Shown here one piece after another: positions 18,313 through 26,529 of a DNA stretch of 64,000 nt. The number at the start of each line of letters is the position of its first letter. Position 1 is the first letter of the stretch. Location of the stretch: contig DASVQF010000042.1 of the NCBI GenBank assembly GCA_036389315.1, positions 124,001 to 188,000 of the forward strand, written 5' to 3'. The notes under the pieces were generated by a model. It had not been told where the DNA came from and ran no database searches. It was given only the letters and a program-made list of their open reading frames with translations. The translations under genes were made by a program, and so were the position numbers. The DNA comes from DASQYE01 sp036389315. Lineage in GTDB: Bacteria > Acidobacteriota > Blastocatellia > Pyrinomonadales > Pyrinomonadaceae.

Positions 18313-18410
18313 GAAGAAGGAAAGTCATCAAGAGGAGATTACGCATCCGGCGAAGGCTGAGCCGGGAGCAGAGAGCAGCACACGAGCGACGAGGAGTGAA
18401 AACGCTATGA
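18309..18410 (+). CDS. 33-residue arginine-rich microprotein, doubly coupled
   Basis: ATG 18309 overlaps the receiver stop as ATGA. Its own stop (18408-18410) overlaps the next ATG (18407), again as ATGA. The product begins MRRRKVIKRRLRIRRRLSRE and contains 13 Arg and 3 Lys in 33 residues, so it is strongly basic and could bind nucleic acid or phosphorylated partners. No family is recognised. The double overlap argues that it is translated, or at least that ribosomes pass through it. It is short enough that chance cannot be excluded. Confidence 0.45.
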   Translation: MRRRKVIKRRLRIRRRLSREQRAAHERRGVKTL

Positions 18411-18601
18411 AGCCGACAGTGAAAATCGTCAGGCGCGGAAGGGAAGAAGGCCGCTCGCAGGCCGTTGATGAAAGAAAGACCGGGAGTTCCAGCGAGCGTG
18501 AAATCATTAGCACGGTCAAAAGCTGGATCGCCGAAGGGCAGGAACGAAGACGGAGCAGTGAGCGCAAGAACTGGGAACTACTGATTAAATTCGCGCAGTA
18601 G
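18407..18601 (+). CDS. Small charged protein coupled to receiver operon
   Basis: 64 residues from ATG 18407, with GAGGAG 10 bases upstream. The sequence (MKPTVKIVRRGREEGRSQ, then SSSEREIISTVKSWIAEGQE and RRRSSERKNWELLIKFAQ) is very polar, probably an extended basic start followed by one long amphipathic helix. No domain is recognised. It is the last gene of the receiver transcription unit and may be a partner or target-binding accessory. Confidence 0.6.
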   Translation: MKPTVKIVRRGREEGRSQAVDERKTGSSSEREIISTVKSWIAEGQERRRSSERKNWELLIKFAQ

Positions 18602-18678
18602 TAGTAGCCGTAAGGTCGAGCGCCGGTGGCATGGGCTCTTTTAGCAAGGGGGTTAGAAAAGAAGCAGGAGTGGCTCTT

Positions 18679-19668
18679 ATGACAAACGTTCAAATGCGGC
18701 AATCAGCTTACCTCGCACCGGGACATACTTTCAGCAGGGCCGGGAGGGGAAGCGCCCAGATGTCTAATTCGCAGAGGCTACGTCTCGCACAAGTACAGGT
18801 CAGTGATTTGTCGGTCGTCTACCCCGAAGCGGTGGTCGCATCCAGTGAGGAATTAGGATGGCAGAACATACGGGCGATAGAGATGCGCCATACGTTTGCA
18901 GAATGGAGCATGCCGCCGCTTGAGAACCATTGCATCATCATTCAAATGGGGCCGCCCGTACAATTGAGCGCGCGAATCGGCGGGCAGAGCTTTGACGATT
19001 GCTTGCAGACGGGCGGGATCGTAATCGTCCCCGCTGGCTTGCCTTCCGAGTGGAGCCAGAAAGGTACGGGCGTCCTCGATACACTGCATCTATATCTCAA
19101 TCCACATTTCGTTCGCAGCACAGCCGAATCGTGTGACATGGATAACGTGCAGGTCACTATCGAGCCGCAGTTCGGCGCGACGGACGAACATATTCATCAC
19201 ATCGGAATGGCCCTGCTCTGCGAATTGAAGGAGGCGAACGTTGTCGGACGGCTCTACGCCGATTCACTGGCGACGGTGCTGGCCATGCAACTCGTTCGTC
19301 GCTACAGCTATTTGAAGGAAGTTCACACGAGCCGTGGCGGGATGGCTCCGCGCAAGCTGCGCAAGGCCATTGAGTTCATCAACGACAATCTTGATAAGGA
19401 GCAGACGGTCGCGCTCGCCGCCGTGGCGGAGGCCGTACAGATGAGCTACTTCCACTTCTCGCGCGCCTTCAAGCAGTCTATGGGTGTGAGCCCCAACGTC
19501 TACATGATCGAGCAGCGCATCGAGCGGGCCAAGAAGTTGTTGTCAGAAACAGACCTCCCCATCGCCGAGATTGCGCTACGCGCAGGGTTCGCCAGCCAGA
19601 GTCACTTCACGACGACGTTCAGGCGGCTGGCCTGGACAACGCCGAAAGCGTTCAGAGAGATGCTGTAG
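18679..19668 (+). CDS. AraC-family transcriptional regulator
   Basis: 329 residues from ATG 18679 (AGGAG 8 bases upstream). The N-terminal sensing domain (residues 40-215) has the H-x-I-I-I-Q-M-G-P-P layout and the VPAGLPSEWSQKG turn of AraC_binding_2-like cupins. The C-terminal double HTH (about 230-328) reads KLRKAIEFINDNLDKEQTVA, MSYFHFSRAFKQSMGVSPN, IERAKKLLSETDLPIAEIAL and AGFASQSHFTTTFRRLAWTT, all canonical. The remnant at 3967 is a relative. The ligand is unknown. It is followed by the large polysaccharide fusion gene on the same strand, which it could regulate. Confidence 0.9.
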   Translation: MTNVQMRQSAYLAPGHTFSRAGRGSAQMSNSQRLRLAQVQVSDLSVVYPEAVVASSEELGWQNIRAIEMRHTFAEWSMPPLENHCIIIQMGPPVQLSARIGGQSFDDCLQTGGIVIVPAGLPSEWSQKGTGVLDTLHLYLNPHFVRSTAESCDMDNVQVTIEPQFGATDEHIHHIGMALLCELKEANVVGRLYADSLATVLAMQLVRRYSYLKEVHTSRGGMAPRKLRKAIEFINDNLDKEQTVALAAVAEAVQMSYFHFSRAFKQSMGVSPNVYMIEQRIERAKKLLSETDLPIAEIALRAGFASQSHFTTTFRRLAWTTPKAFREML

Positions 19669-19709
19669 CCGCCAAAGCGGGAGCGCGCACATTCTTTTGA
19701 TGTCTCAGT

Positions 19710-22700
19710 ATGGGAGCGACTGAACTTCCTATCTTTTTCGACCGGACAGGCCGCCGCTGGCGGCGCGTACGTCGCGTGTGGCTCGCGCTCGCCGCCGTCG
19801 TGACTCTGATGGCCGCCGTCCTTATCCTGAGCGTCTTCATAAACCCGTTGTTGCCGCACCTGGACTTGCGGCCTGCGGCTTTCCTGCCACGACCTGCGGA
19901 CTTAAAACTGCAACCGCCGACCCTGGCCGTCACGCGCCGCGAGCAGAAGGCAAAGCGCGCAGAAGATAGATTGAGAAAGGCGCTTCGCACGACGAAAGTC
20001 GTCTCGTCTCAAAAACCGCAGCAGATTACGCCAGCGCCGCCGCCTCGGTTGCCGCCGCAGACAGTCACGGCTGGCGTTAAGCCACTCAGCATAGGCTTCT
20101 ACGTCAACTGGGACGACTCTAGCTATTCATCACTCAAGACCAACCTCGCGCAGCTTGATTGGGTAGTGCCCGAATGGGTGCGATTACAGGATGGCCCTGA
20201 CCCGCTCGTGCGCGACATAGACCCTCGCGCGCTCGACCTCATACGCCGGGAGCGACCTCAAACAGTCATCATCCCTCTTGTGCAGAACTATCAGGACGAA
20301 CAATGGAACAGCGAGCTGCTTGCACGCGCCGTCGCCGACGAGCAGTCACGGCAGAAGCTCATCAGCTCGCTCATGGATTTCGCCACCGAGAATAAGTTCG
20401 CAGGTGTGGCGATTGACCTTGAAGAGGTGCCCGCTGCTTCGCAGGGGAATCTGCTTAGCTTCGTGCAGGAGCTGCACGCGGCTTTCAAGGCGCGCGGACT
20501 AATCGTCGCGCAGGCCGTGCCCTTCGATAACCCGGACTGGAACTATAAGGCTTATGCGGCCGTGACCGATTACCTGATGTTGATGGGCTATGACCAGCAC
20601 TGGGCATCGAGCGCGCCGGGCCCGATTGCAGGTGAAGACTGGTTCGACGACGTGCTCGCGCGTCGTCTGCGAGAGCTGGACGCGGGAAAGACAATCGTCT
20701 GTTTCGGCAGTTACGGCTATGACTGGTCTGCTGCGACGAAAGAAGCGCCCGAGCTGACCTTTCAGGAAGCGGTTCTGGCGGCGCGTGATTCCGAGGCGGA
20801 GATTAAGTTCGACCCCGTGACGCGCAACCCGTACTTCGCTTATACGGAAGACGATGGCTTGCGTCACACCATCTGGTTTCTAGATGCGGTCACGGCATAT
20901 AACCAGATGTGCGCGGCGAGCAATTTCCACGCGGCCGGGTTTGCCTTGTGGCGACTCGGCTCTGAAGACCCTTCGCTCTGGAAGGTATTCGGCTCGGCTA
21001 CCAGTGGGAATGCTTCTGCGGACGAGTTGCGCCAGATACGCTATGGCTACGATATAGACTTTGAAGGCGCTGGAGAAATCCTGCAAGTGACGGCGGAGCC
21101 GCAGGACGGCACGCGCGAAATAAAACGGGATGCTGCCGGCTGTATCACTTCGGAAAACTACACGGAGATTCCATCCGGCTATGTCGTACGCCGAACAGGC
21201 GACCATCCGGGGCTCGTCGCTTTGACCTTCGACGATGGGCCTGACGCGCAATGGACGCCACGAATACTGGATATACTCAAACAGGAGCAGGTTCCCGCGA
21301 CCTTCTTTATCATAGGCGAGAACGGGGAGGCCAATCCGGGCCTGGTGCGTCGCATCGTCTCTGAAGGCCACGACATAGGCAATCACACTTTCACCCATCC
21401 GAACCTCGGTGAGATGCCGTCAAGCATCACCGATTTTGAGCTAAACGCAACCGAGCGCCTGATAGAGTCCTTGACGGGCCGCTCCACACTGCTTTTTCGC
21501 CCGCCATACTTCGGCGACGCGGAGCCCACGACGCCCGACGAAGTCGAGCCGATTGAGCGCGCGAAACAACTCGGCTATGTGACGGTTGGCCTGCACGTTG
21601 ACCCGGACGACTGGGCGCTGCCCGGAACTTCTGAGATAGTGCGGCGAACGATTGAGGGAGTCACAAGCGCAGACCCGGAGCAGCGCGGCCAGGTAGTCCT
21701 CCTGCACGACGGCGGCGGCGACCGCGAGCAGACGGTAGAAGCCCTGCCCGCAATCATTCATGAATTGAAGGCGCGCGGCAACAGGTTCGTCACGGTGTCG
21801 GAATTAGCGGGCCTCACGCGCGACCAGACGATGCCGCCCGTTAAGGAGAGAGGCGGCTTTCTGGCTCGCGCAGACCAGGTGAGCTTCTACGCGCTGGCGC
21901 TCGGCGGGTGGGGGCTTCACTGGCTCTTTCTCATTGGCATCCTGCTGGGGCTAGGTCGTCTGATCTTTATCGGGACGCTCGCGCTCGCGCAGTGGTGGCG
22001 CTCAAAGCGACGCGAACAGGTACACGAGGGCGCGGAGTTGATGCCCTTTGTCTCAGTCATCGTGCCGGCCTTTAATGAAGAGCGTGTCATCACAAAGACC
22101 ATAGAAAGCCTGCTCGCGTCCGCTTATCCGGCATTCGAAATCATAGTGGTTGACGACGGCTCGCCTGACAGAACGAGCGAGGTGGTGCGCGAGCGCTTCG
22201 GCAGTGAAGAGCGTGTGCGTCTCTACACAAAAGCGAACGGCGGCAAGGCCGAGGCCCTGAACTACGGTTGCTCGCGCTCGCGCGGCGAGATCGTCATCTG
22301 TCTCGATGCCGACACGATCTTTACGCCGCATACCATGAGCGCACTCGCGCGCCGCTTTCATGACCCGCAAGTGGGAGCGGTCGCAGGCAATGCTAAGGTG
22401 GGCAACCGCATCAACCTCGTCACGCGCTGGCAGGCGCTCGAATACATCACTTCTCAGAATTTTGACCGCCGCGCCTTCGCCAGCCTTAACTGCATTACGG
22501 TCGTTCCCGGAGCAGTCGGAGCCTGGCGACGCGAGCTGGTTGAGCGGGCCGGAGGATTTAGTTCCGACACGCTGGCCGAAGACCAGGACTTGACGCTCTC
22601 TGTGCGCCGCATGGGCTTCCGTCTAGGCTACGAAGAGGATGCTGTCGCGTGGACGGAAGCGCCGGACAGCTTGCAAGGTCTGGCCAAGCAGCGCTTCCGC

Positions 22701-23159
22701 TGGTCTTTCGGGACGTTGCAGTGCATGTGGAAGCACAAGGACGCGCTCTTTCGTCGTCGCTACGGCGCGCTCGGATTTATAGCCATGCCAAACGTCTGGA
22801 TTTTCCAGATCTTTTTCCCGCTCATCTCGCCGCTGATGGATTTGATGCTAGTGTGGACACTTATCTCGGCGGGGCTCGAACGTCTCGAACATCCTGCGGA
22901 ATACGCGGTCACGAATCTCAAACAGGTGCTCTTCTATTACGCGCTCTTTCTAGCCGTAGACTGGCTGGCCGCAGCCTTCGCGTTCCTTCTGGAAAAGCGC
23001 GAGCAATGGTCGCTGCTCTGGTGGCTCTTCCTCCAGCGCTTCGGCTACCGGCAGGTGATGTACGCGGTGATGCTGAAATCAGTGAAAGCTGCCATACGGG
23101 GCGCGCTCGTCGGCTGGGGTAAGCTAGAGAGGAAGGCCACGGTCGAAACTCATTCCTGA
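19710..23159 (+). CDS. GH18-like / polysaccharide deacetylase / family 2 glycosyltransferase fusion
   Basis: 1,149 residues. One membrane helix (24-46), then a GH18-like barrel (about 127-440: SIGFYVNWDD, FAGVAIDLEEV, YLMLMGYDQHW) keeping the catalytic D-x-E although the two earlier Asp of D-x-x-D-x-D-x-E are Ala. A NodB deacetylase (about 500-690) has all five motifs: TFDDGP, HTFTHPN, RPPYFG, DPDDW, LLHDGG. A membrane-embedded family 2 glycosyltransferase (about 778-1140) has DDGS, DADT, EDQDL and QRFRW, with helices after 1027. This matches multidomain synthases of beta-1,6-GlcNAc-like or related exopolysaccharide: polymerise inside, deacetylate and trim outside. The polymer itself is not determined. 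Confidence 0.9.
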   Translation: MGATELPIFFDRTGRRWRRVRRVWLALAAVVTLMAAVLILSVFINPLLPHLDLRPAAFLPRPADLKLQPPTLAVTRREQKAKRAEDRLRKALRTTKVVSSQKPQQITPAPPPRLPPQTVTAGVKPLSIGFYVNWDDSSYSSLKTNLAQLDWVVPEWVRLQDGPDPLVRDIDPRALDLIRRERPQTVIIPLVQNYQDEQWNSELLARAVADEQSRQKLISSLMDFATENKFAGVAIDLEEVPAASQGNLLSFVQELHAAFKARGLIVAQAVPFDNPDWNYKAYAAVTDYLMLMGYDQHWASSAPGPIAGEDWFDDVLARRLRELDAGKTIVCFGSYGYDWSAATKEAPELTFQEAVLAARDSEAEIKFDPVTRNPYFAYTEDDGLRHTIWFLDAVTAYNQMCAASNFHAAGFALWRLGSEDPSLWKVFGSATSGNASADELRQIRYGYDIDFEGAGEILQVTAEPQDGTREIKRDAAGCITSENYTEIPSGYVVRRTGDHPGLVALTFDDGPDAQWTPRILDILKQEQVPATFFIIGENGEANPGLVRRIVSEGHDIGNHTFTHPNLGEMPSSITDFELNATERLIESLTGRSTLLFRPPYFGDAEPTTPDEVEPIERAKQLGYVTVGLHVDPDDWALPGTSEIVRRTIEGVTSADPEQRGQVVLLHDGGGDREQTVEALPAIIHELKARGNRFVTVSELAGLTRDQTMPPVKERGGFLARADQVSFYALALGGWGLHWLFLIGILLGLGRLIFIGTLALAQWWRSKRREQVHEGAELMPFVSVIVPAFNEERVITKTIESLLASAYPAFEIIVVDDGSPDRTSEVVRERFGSEERVRLYTKANGGKAEALNYGCSRSRGEIVICLDADTIFTPHTMSALARRFHDPQVGAVAGNAKVGNRINLVTRWQALEYITSQNFDRRAFASLNCITVVPGAVGAWRRELVERAGGFSSDTLAEDQDLTLSVRRMGFRLGYEEDAVAWTEAPDSLQGLAKQRFRWSFGTLQCMWKHKDALFRRRYGALGFIAMPNVWIFQIFFPLISPLMDLMLVWTLISAGLERLEHPAEYAVTNLKQVLFYYALFLAVDWLAAAFAFLLEKREQWSLLWWLFLQRFGYRQVMYAVMLKSVKAAIRGALVGWGKLERKATVETHS

Positions 23160-23209
23160 CCTTACTTGAGTTTCAGATATGCTTCGTTGAAACCGGAAAA
23201 CTTATGATT

Positions 23210-23778
23210 TTAGTGATTTGACCAGGGATCAAACGGGGAGCCACGGTTGAAGCGCGCCACAAAGGCATCGAAGCATTGCCGGGGCGGGTCATCTGCCGCG
23301 CAATTAACATTTGCGTTCAGGGCCTGCGAGTGCTGCGCCTGCATGGCGAGTTCAGTAGTCTGGAAGTCTGTCGAAGTGGTAGTGCCCGTGATGAAGGCGA
23401 AACCATCGTTCACGTCGAGATCCATGATGACATCACGGCTCGCCCCGCCGAGGTATGTGAAGACTCATAACGCGTGGATTCCGAACCGAGCTTCACCAGA
23501 AAACCATCATATTCTCCGCCCGCGAACGACGCCTGGTAGCTGCCGCTGGTAGCGTCGCCAGCGTTGCCGCCGGACATGAAGTTCGAGGCCGCGCCGGTGA
23601 TGTAGACGCGCCCGTCGGCGAGCGGGGCGACTGCACGCCCGCGCTCGCTCGCCGAGCCTCGGATGAACGTGGCGTAGACGAGTTGCTGGCCGGCAGGCTG
23701 CGTCGGGTCAATCCGTATCACGAAAACGTCGGTGGAGCCATTCATGGGGCCGCCCGTATTGACCGGAAAGGGGAGCGA
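23210..23778 (-). pseudogene. SBBP-type beta-propeller repeat fragment, frameshifted
   Basis: Two minus-strand frames join as one repeat protein: TDVFVIRIDPTQPAGQQLVY, then RVYITGAASNFMSG, YDGFLVKLG, and after a one-base shift near 23465 YLGGASRDVIMDLDV, FAFITGTTTSTDF and CFDAFVARFN. The alternation of (Y)ATFxGG, A(V/I)D..G.(A/V)YITG and D(A/V)FV(A/V)(R/K) is the SBBP (beta-propeller) pattern of large secreted proteins. It is truncated at both ends: a TAA at 23781-23779 on one side, no further repeats on the other. It abuts a differently oriented phosphatase fragment. Confidence 0.7.
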
Positions 23779-23919
23779 TTAATAGAACTGGCAGGCCGCT
23801 CACACATGCTTTCTTCTGAAGCATTAGTCATCGCCTGCATTGATGAACTGACAGGCTTTCGTGCCGGCGTGCCCCTGGCAGATGATCTGACGATCATGTC
23901 CATCCGTCGCTCCGCTTGA
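23773..23919 (+). pseudogene. C-terminal fragment of a PP2C/SpoIIE-type phosphatase
   Basis: About 48 codons ending at 23919 read RLIELAGRSHMLSSEALVIA, CIDELTGFRAG, PLADDLTIMSIRR. This is the last part of SpoIIE/RsbU phosphatases: the terminal ADD(L/M)T(I/L) motif carries the final metal-binding Asp. The rest of the domain is absent, replaced at about 23773 by the beta-propeller fragment on the opposite strand. There is no start codon of its own. It is a remnant, not a gene. Confidence 0.65.
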
Positions 23920-24008
23920 TCTCATGTTTTAAGCTGGAGATAAAGTTATTCTCGCCCACCTTCTTCACTGCCGGTCAATGGCCGGCCCCTCGCACGCGCC
24001 TCACGGAA

Positions 24009-24251
24009 CTATGCCTCGACTCTACCGGCAGAGACGGCCATCACGATTGACTGGACAGCCCCAATCTCATCCGCAGTGATCGCTTCTTGGCTGGCGACGC
24101 CAAGCTCATACCTCATTCAGGGATAGCATCCGACGGCCAGGGCTGCGGCCAGATGGAGCAGGATGGTCGTTTTAGAGTCCAGCGTCTCGTTATGGCGGGC
24201 CGAGCGGTAGAACTCCGCGTACGCCCTCTTCTGTTTCTTAGGCAGCAGCAT
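24009..24251 (-). CDS. AhpD/carboxymuconolactone decarboxylase-like protein with in-frame TGA at the second active-site Cys
   Basis: From ATG 24251 the frame reads KKQKRAYAEFYRSARHNE, LDSKTTILLHLAAALAVGC, Y, P, then TGA (24119-24117), then MRYELGVASQEAITADEIGA, VQSIVMAVSAGRVEA and TAG. Both halves are the same AhpD/CMD family fold and the same frame. The TGA replaces the second Cys of the family's redox C-x-x-C. A hairpin suitable for a bacterial SECIS follows. Alternative: a Cys-to-stop mutation in a decaying gene. Upstream, another frame carries a plausible N-terminus (KEYKELAKFYAAA), suggesting a frameshift and loss of the original start against the neighbouring stop codon. It directly follows the PAP2 gene in the same orientation. 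Confidence 0.5.
24086..24104 (-). promoter_or_regulatory. SECIS-like hairpin 3' of the in-frame TGA
   Basis: On the minus strand CTTGGC-GTCGCCA-GCCAAG forms a 6-bp perfect stem with a 7-nt loop. The stem starts 12 nt and the loop 18 nt after the TGA, and the first loop base is G. Bacterial SECIS elements are described with the loop about 16-37 nt past UGA and a G in the first two loop positions. Such a short hairpin can also arise by chance. Confidence 0.35.
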
Positions 24252-24287
24252 AGAATTTTGCCAGTTCTTTGTATTCCTTATGCCAGG

Positions 24288-25661
24288 CTATTCAGAACCA
24301 TCCTTTCGGGCACGTTCAATCGCGGCCGAGGCGACGGCGCGGCCCAACGCAAGGCCGACCTCGTTATCCACACGGAAGTGAACTCCGGCCAACAGGCGTG
24401 ACATGGCTGCTGCTTCCGCCTGTTTGTTAAAGAACTCGGCGTCAGCAGGGAACAGATGCGAGAGCACGGCGGCGGCGGTTCCCGACAGCATCGCGTGCCC
24501 TGATGGATAGCCGGGAAAATTCGGTGTCGTGATGAGCGGCTTAAACTCCGGATCGACCTGGAAAGGGCGAGCCCCCCAGTAGGCATACTTAGCATCCCAG
24601 CACGCGATCAGCGAGTCATAATAGGCTGTGCTCAGGACGGCATAGACGCGCGCCGCCGCTGGCGGGTTGCGGTCAAGTTTGTTCTCGAAAATCTTTAACG
24701 AAGCTAGGTCGTTCCAATATCTTGGCAGTGAAGTTATCGCCCAGTAGTATGCCTCGCGCTTCGCTCTGGGATTTTTTGCGGCCTCCCTGACTTCCTCCAT
24801 AGCAGCGGCGTCGAAGGTGGGCGGCGGTGCGGGGCGGAATTGGCCGGGAGAAGACAAAATCCAGGTCTTCCACTGCGCCATCTCAGGCATCGCCGGATTG
24901 GTGCCGTTCCATAGTCCAGATGTAGTTGGAACTGCACCCGTCCACTTAGCGTCGGAGCCATCTTTTTTCGCACGCTCGATCACGAGCGCCGCGACTTCGC
25001 GCCCGAGCTGAAGACCGGCATTCACGTCGCTCCTGAATTGGACACCCGCCAGGAGTCTAGACCTGCCGCATTCTTCCGCCCGCTCGGCAAGGAAGGTGGC
25101 CTTGTCGGGGAAGAGGTATGAAAGCACTGCCGATGCGGCTCCGGCAGCTACGGCGTGCTCCGAAGGGTAAGACGGGCTCTCAGGGACGGGAACGATGCTC
25201 GTCAGCTTTGTCTCGATCTCCGTCGGTCTCTTCCGGTTATGCTTGTACTTAGAATGCCAGGCAGCAATCATCGCGTCATAAATAGCCACGTTGACGAGCG
25301 CCAGCATTCGCTCTGTGACAACGCTCGCGGAGCTATCAGTAGCCACCTTGAAGGCGATTTCGTTCCAGCGGTAAGAGGGAGAGCCTGAGTCCCAGTAGCG
25401 CACAGATTCGAGGGCGCTCTGACTACGCTGCGATTGCAATGACAACAACTCAGCAATCTCTTCTTTACTCGCCTTCGCTACGGGCGGCGAGGGTATCGCT
25501 ATTTGAGCGCCTGTGGTTAAGACCCAGGTCTTCCAAGCGCCTGCGCTCGGTTCAACCGCTGTGGGATAAGCCGCCGCCGTCAGAGAGAGCATATTGATTA
25601 GCGCGGCGCTGATAAGTATTGCGGAGAGCATTGTTCTCAAGAACATGAGTTGCCGTGTCAT
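24288..25661 (-). CDS. Exported tandem PAP2 / vanadium haloperoxidase-like protein
   Basis: 457 residues with signal peptide (LSAILISAALINMLSLTAAA); AAGGAGGTG lies just before the ATG. Two homologous halves each carry the PAP2 acid-phosphatase/haloperoxidase signature. Half 2 is complete: K-x6-RP (KYAYWGARP), YPSGHAML, SRLLAGVHFRVD. Half 1 has KHNRKRP and YPSEHAV, but the last motif reads SRLLAGVQFRSD, with Gln replacing the catalytic His. Half 1 is thus probably structural and half 2 catalytic. Substrate may be a phosphate ester or a halide/peroxide pair with vanadate; the sequence does not decide. Located outside the inner membrane. Confidence 0.85.
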   Translation of the reverse strand: MTRQLMFLRTMLSAILISAALINMLSLTAAAYPTAVEPSAGAWKTWVLTTGAQIAIPSPPVAKASKEEIAELLSLQSQRSQSALESVRYWDSGSPSYRWNEIAFKVATDSSASVVTERMLALVNVAIYDAMIAAWHSKYKHNRKRPTEIETKLTSIVPVPESPSYPSEHAVAAGAASAVLSYLFPDKATFLAERAEECGRSRLLAGVQFRSDVNAGLQLGREVAALVIERAKKDGSDAKWTGAVPTTSGLWNGTNPAMPEMAQWKTWILSSPGQFRPAPPPTFDAAAMEEVREAAKNPRAKREAYYWAITSLPRYWNDLASLKIFENKLDRNPPAAARVYAVLSTAYYDSLIACWDAKYAYWGARPFQVDPEFKPLITTPNFPGYPSGHAMLSGTAAAVLSHLFPADAEFFNKQAEAAAMSRLLAGVHFRVDNEVGLALGRAVASAAIERARKDGSE

Positions 25662-25792
25662 TTACACCTCCTTAAAACTTTAGTCGTCTTTTGAAGATTA
25701 CAGCCCCTCTCCAAACACCTTGCAGACACACTCCTACCCACTCGGCGTAAGCCGTAGCATGAAGCATGATGGTTTAGAAAAAGGTCGGCGGG

Positions 25793-26266
25793 TTAATTAG
25801 CGCATTTCGCCTTCTGAGCTTTGACGGATGACTCATTCTCCGCCTCTGTTCGTAAGGCGTCGCGCAATAATCGCAGTGACTCATAAATATCGGGCCGCTG
25901 CTTCTCGGGTATGTGACTCATGACCTGCTCAATCTGAGCGTTCAGAGACCGATCCAGTTCTTCGTACCGTTTCCTTCCCGTCTCCGACAGCGAGACAATC
26001 AACGTGCGACGGTCTTCGGAGTTAGATTCCTTCAGTAAGAACCCTTCCTGAACCAAAGCTTCAACCGCTCGGCTGACCCAGCCCTTATCGAGGGCCAAGC
26101 GCCTTCCCAAATCCGCCAGGGTGACGGGGCCGCTACGGTAAACCTCTCCGAGGATGAAACACTGCGTCGAGCCGGTATCACCACAAGCGGAGACGCACGC
26201 ACGCTGGAGCTGCAAGTGCAACCTGGCCACCTCGCGTAACAACCCGCTGTCGGGTATATCAGTCAT
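25793..26266 (-). CDS. MarR-family transcriptional regulator
   Basis: 157 residues from ATG 26266 (AGGAGG 4 bases upstream). Winged-helix core: CFILGEVYRSGPVTLADLGR, ALDKGWVSRAVEALVQEGFL, then the wing with the invariant D-R-R (NSEDRRTLIVSLSETGRKRY). Helices at both ends form the dimer interface. Cys codons in HLQLQRACVSACGDTGSTQC could sense oxidation, as in OhrR-type proteins, but this is inference. A sigma-70 promoter and two similar palindromes lie immediately upstream, so autorepression is likely. A two-codon-longer TTG start is less likely. Confidence 0.9.
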   Translation of the reverse strand: MTDIPDSGLLREVARLHLQLQRACVSACGDTGSTQCFILGEVYRSGPVTLADLGRRLALDKGWVSRAVEALVQEGFLLKESNSEDRRTLIVSLSETGRKRYEELDRSLNAQIEQVMSHIPEKQRPDIYESLRLLRDALRTEAENESSVKAQKAKCAN

Positions 26267-26281
26267 CAAGCCTCCTTATTC

Positions 26282-26344
26282 GTTGCCGTTAGCAACCAAA
26301 TCGGAGGCAGTGTACGCCCGGCGAAATTGGTTGTCAACAGCAAC
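26282..26344 (-). promoter_or_regulatory. Promoter and two operator palindromes of the MarR gene
   Basis: On the minus strand TTGACA (26337-26332), 17 bp, TACACT (26314-26309) form a strong sigma-70 promoter. Two 15-bp dyads of the same form, GTTGCCGTTAGCAAC (26282-26296) and GTTGTCAACAGCAAC (26330-26344), sit in the early leader and over the -35 box. Their position fits repression by the MarR product. Confidence 0.7.
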
Positions 26345-26529
26345 GATTTTCTTTTTACAACTGCGTATGCTTAATGCCCTACCCAGGCAAAGCACATCGC
26401 TCCTGATGTAAGCCTTCCGTAAAATGAGGAGTGCGCGCGCGCGGTGTAGACGGCTCCGCGATACGGCGAAAATGAAGATTTATTGGCGAATTGATGATAC
26501 AGGTGTGATTGTCAATATTATTGGAGCAA

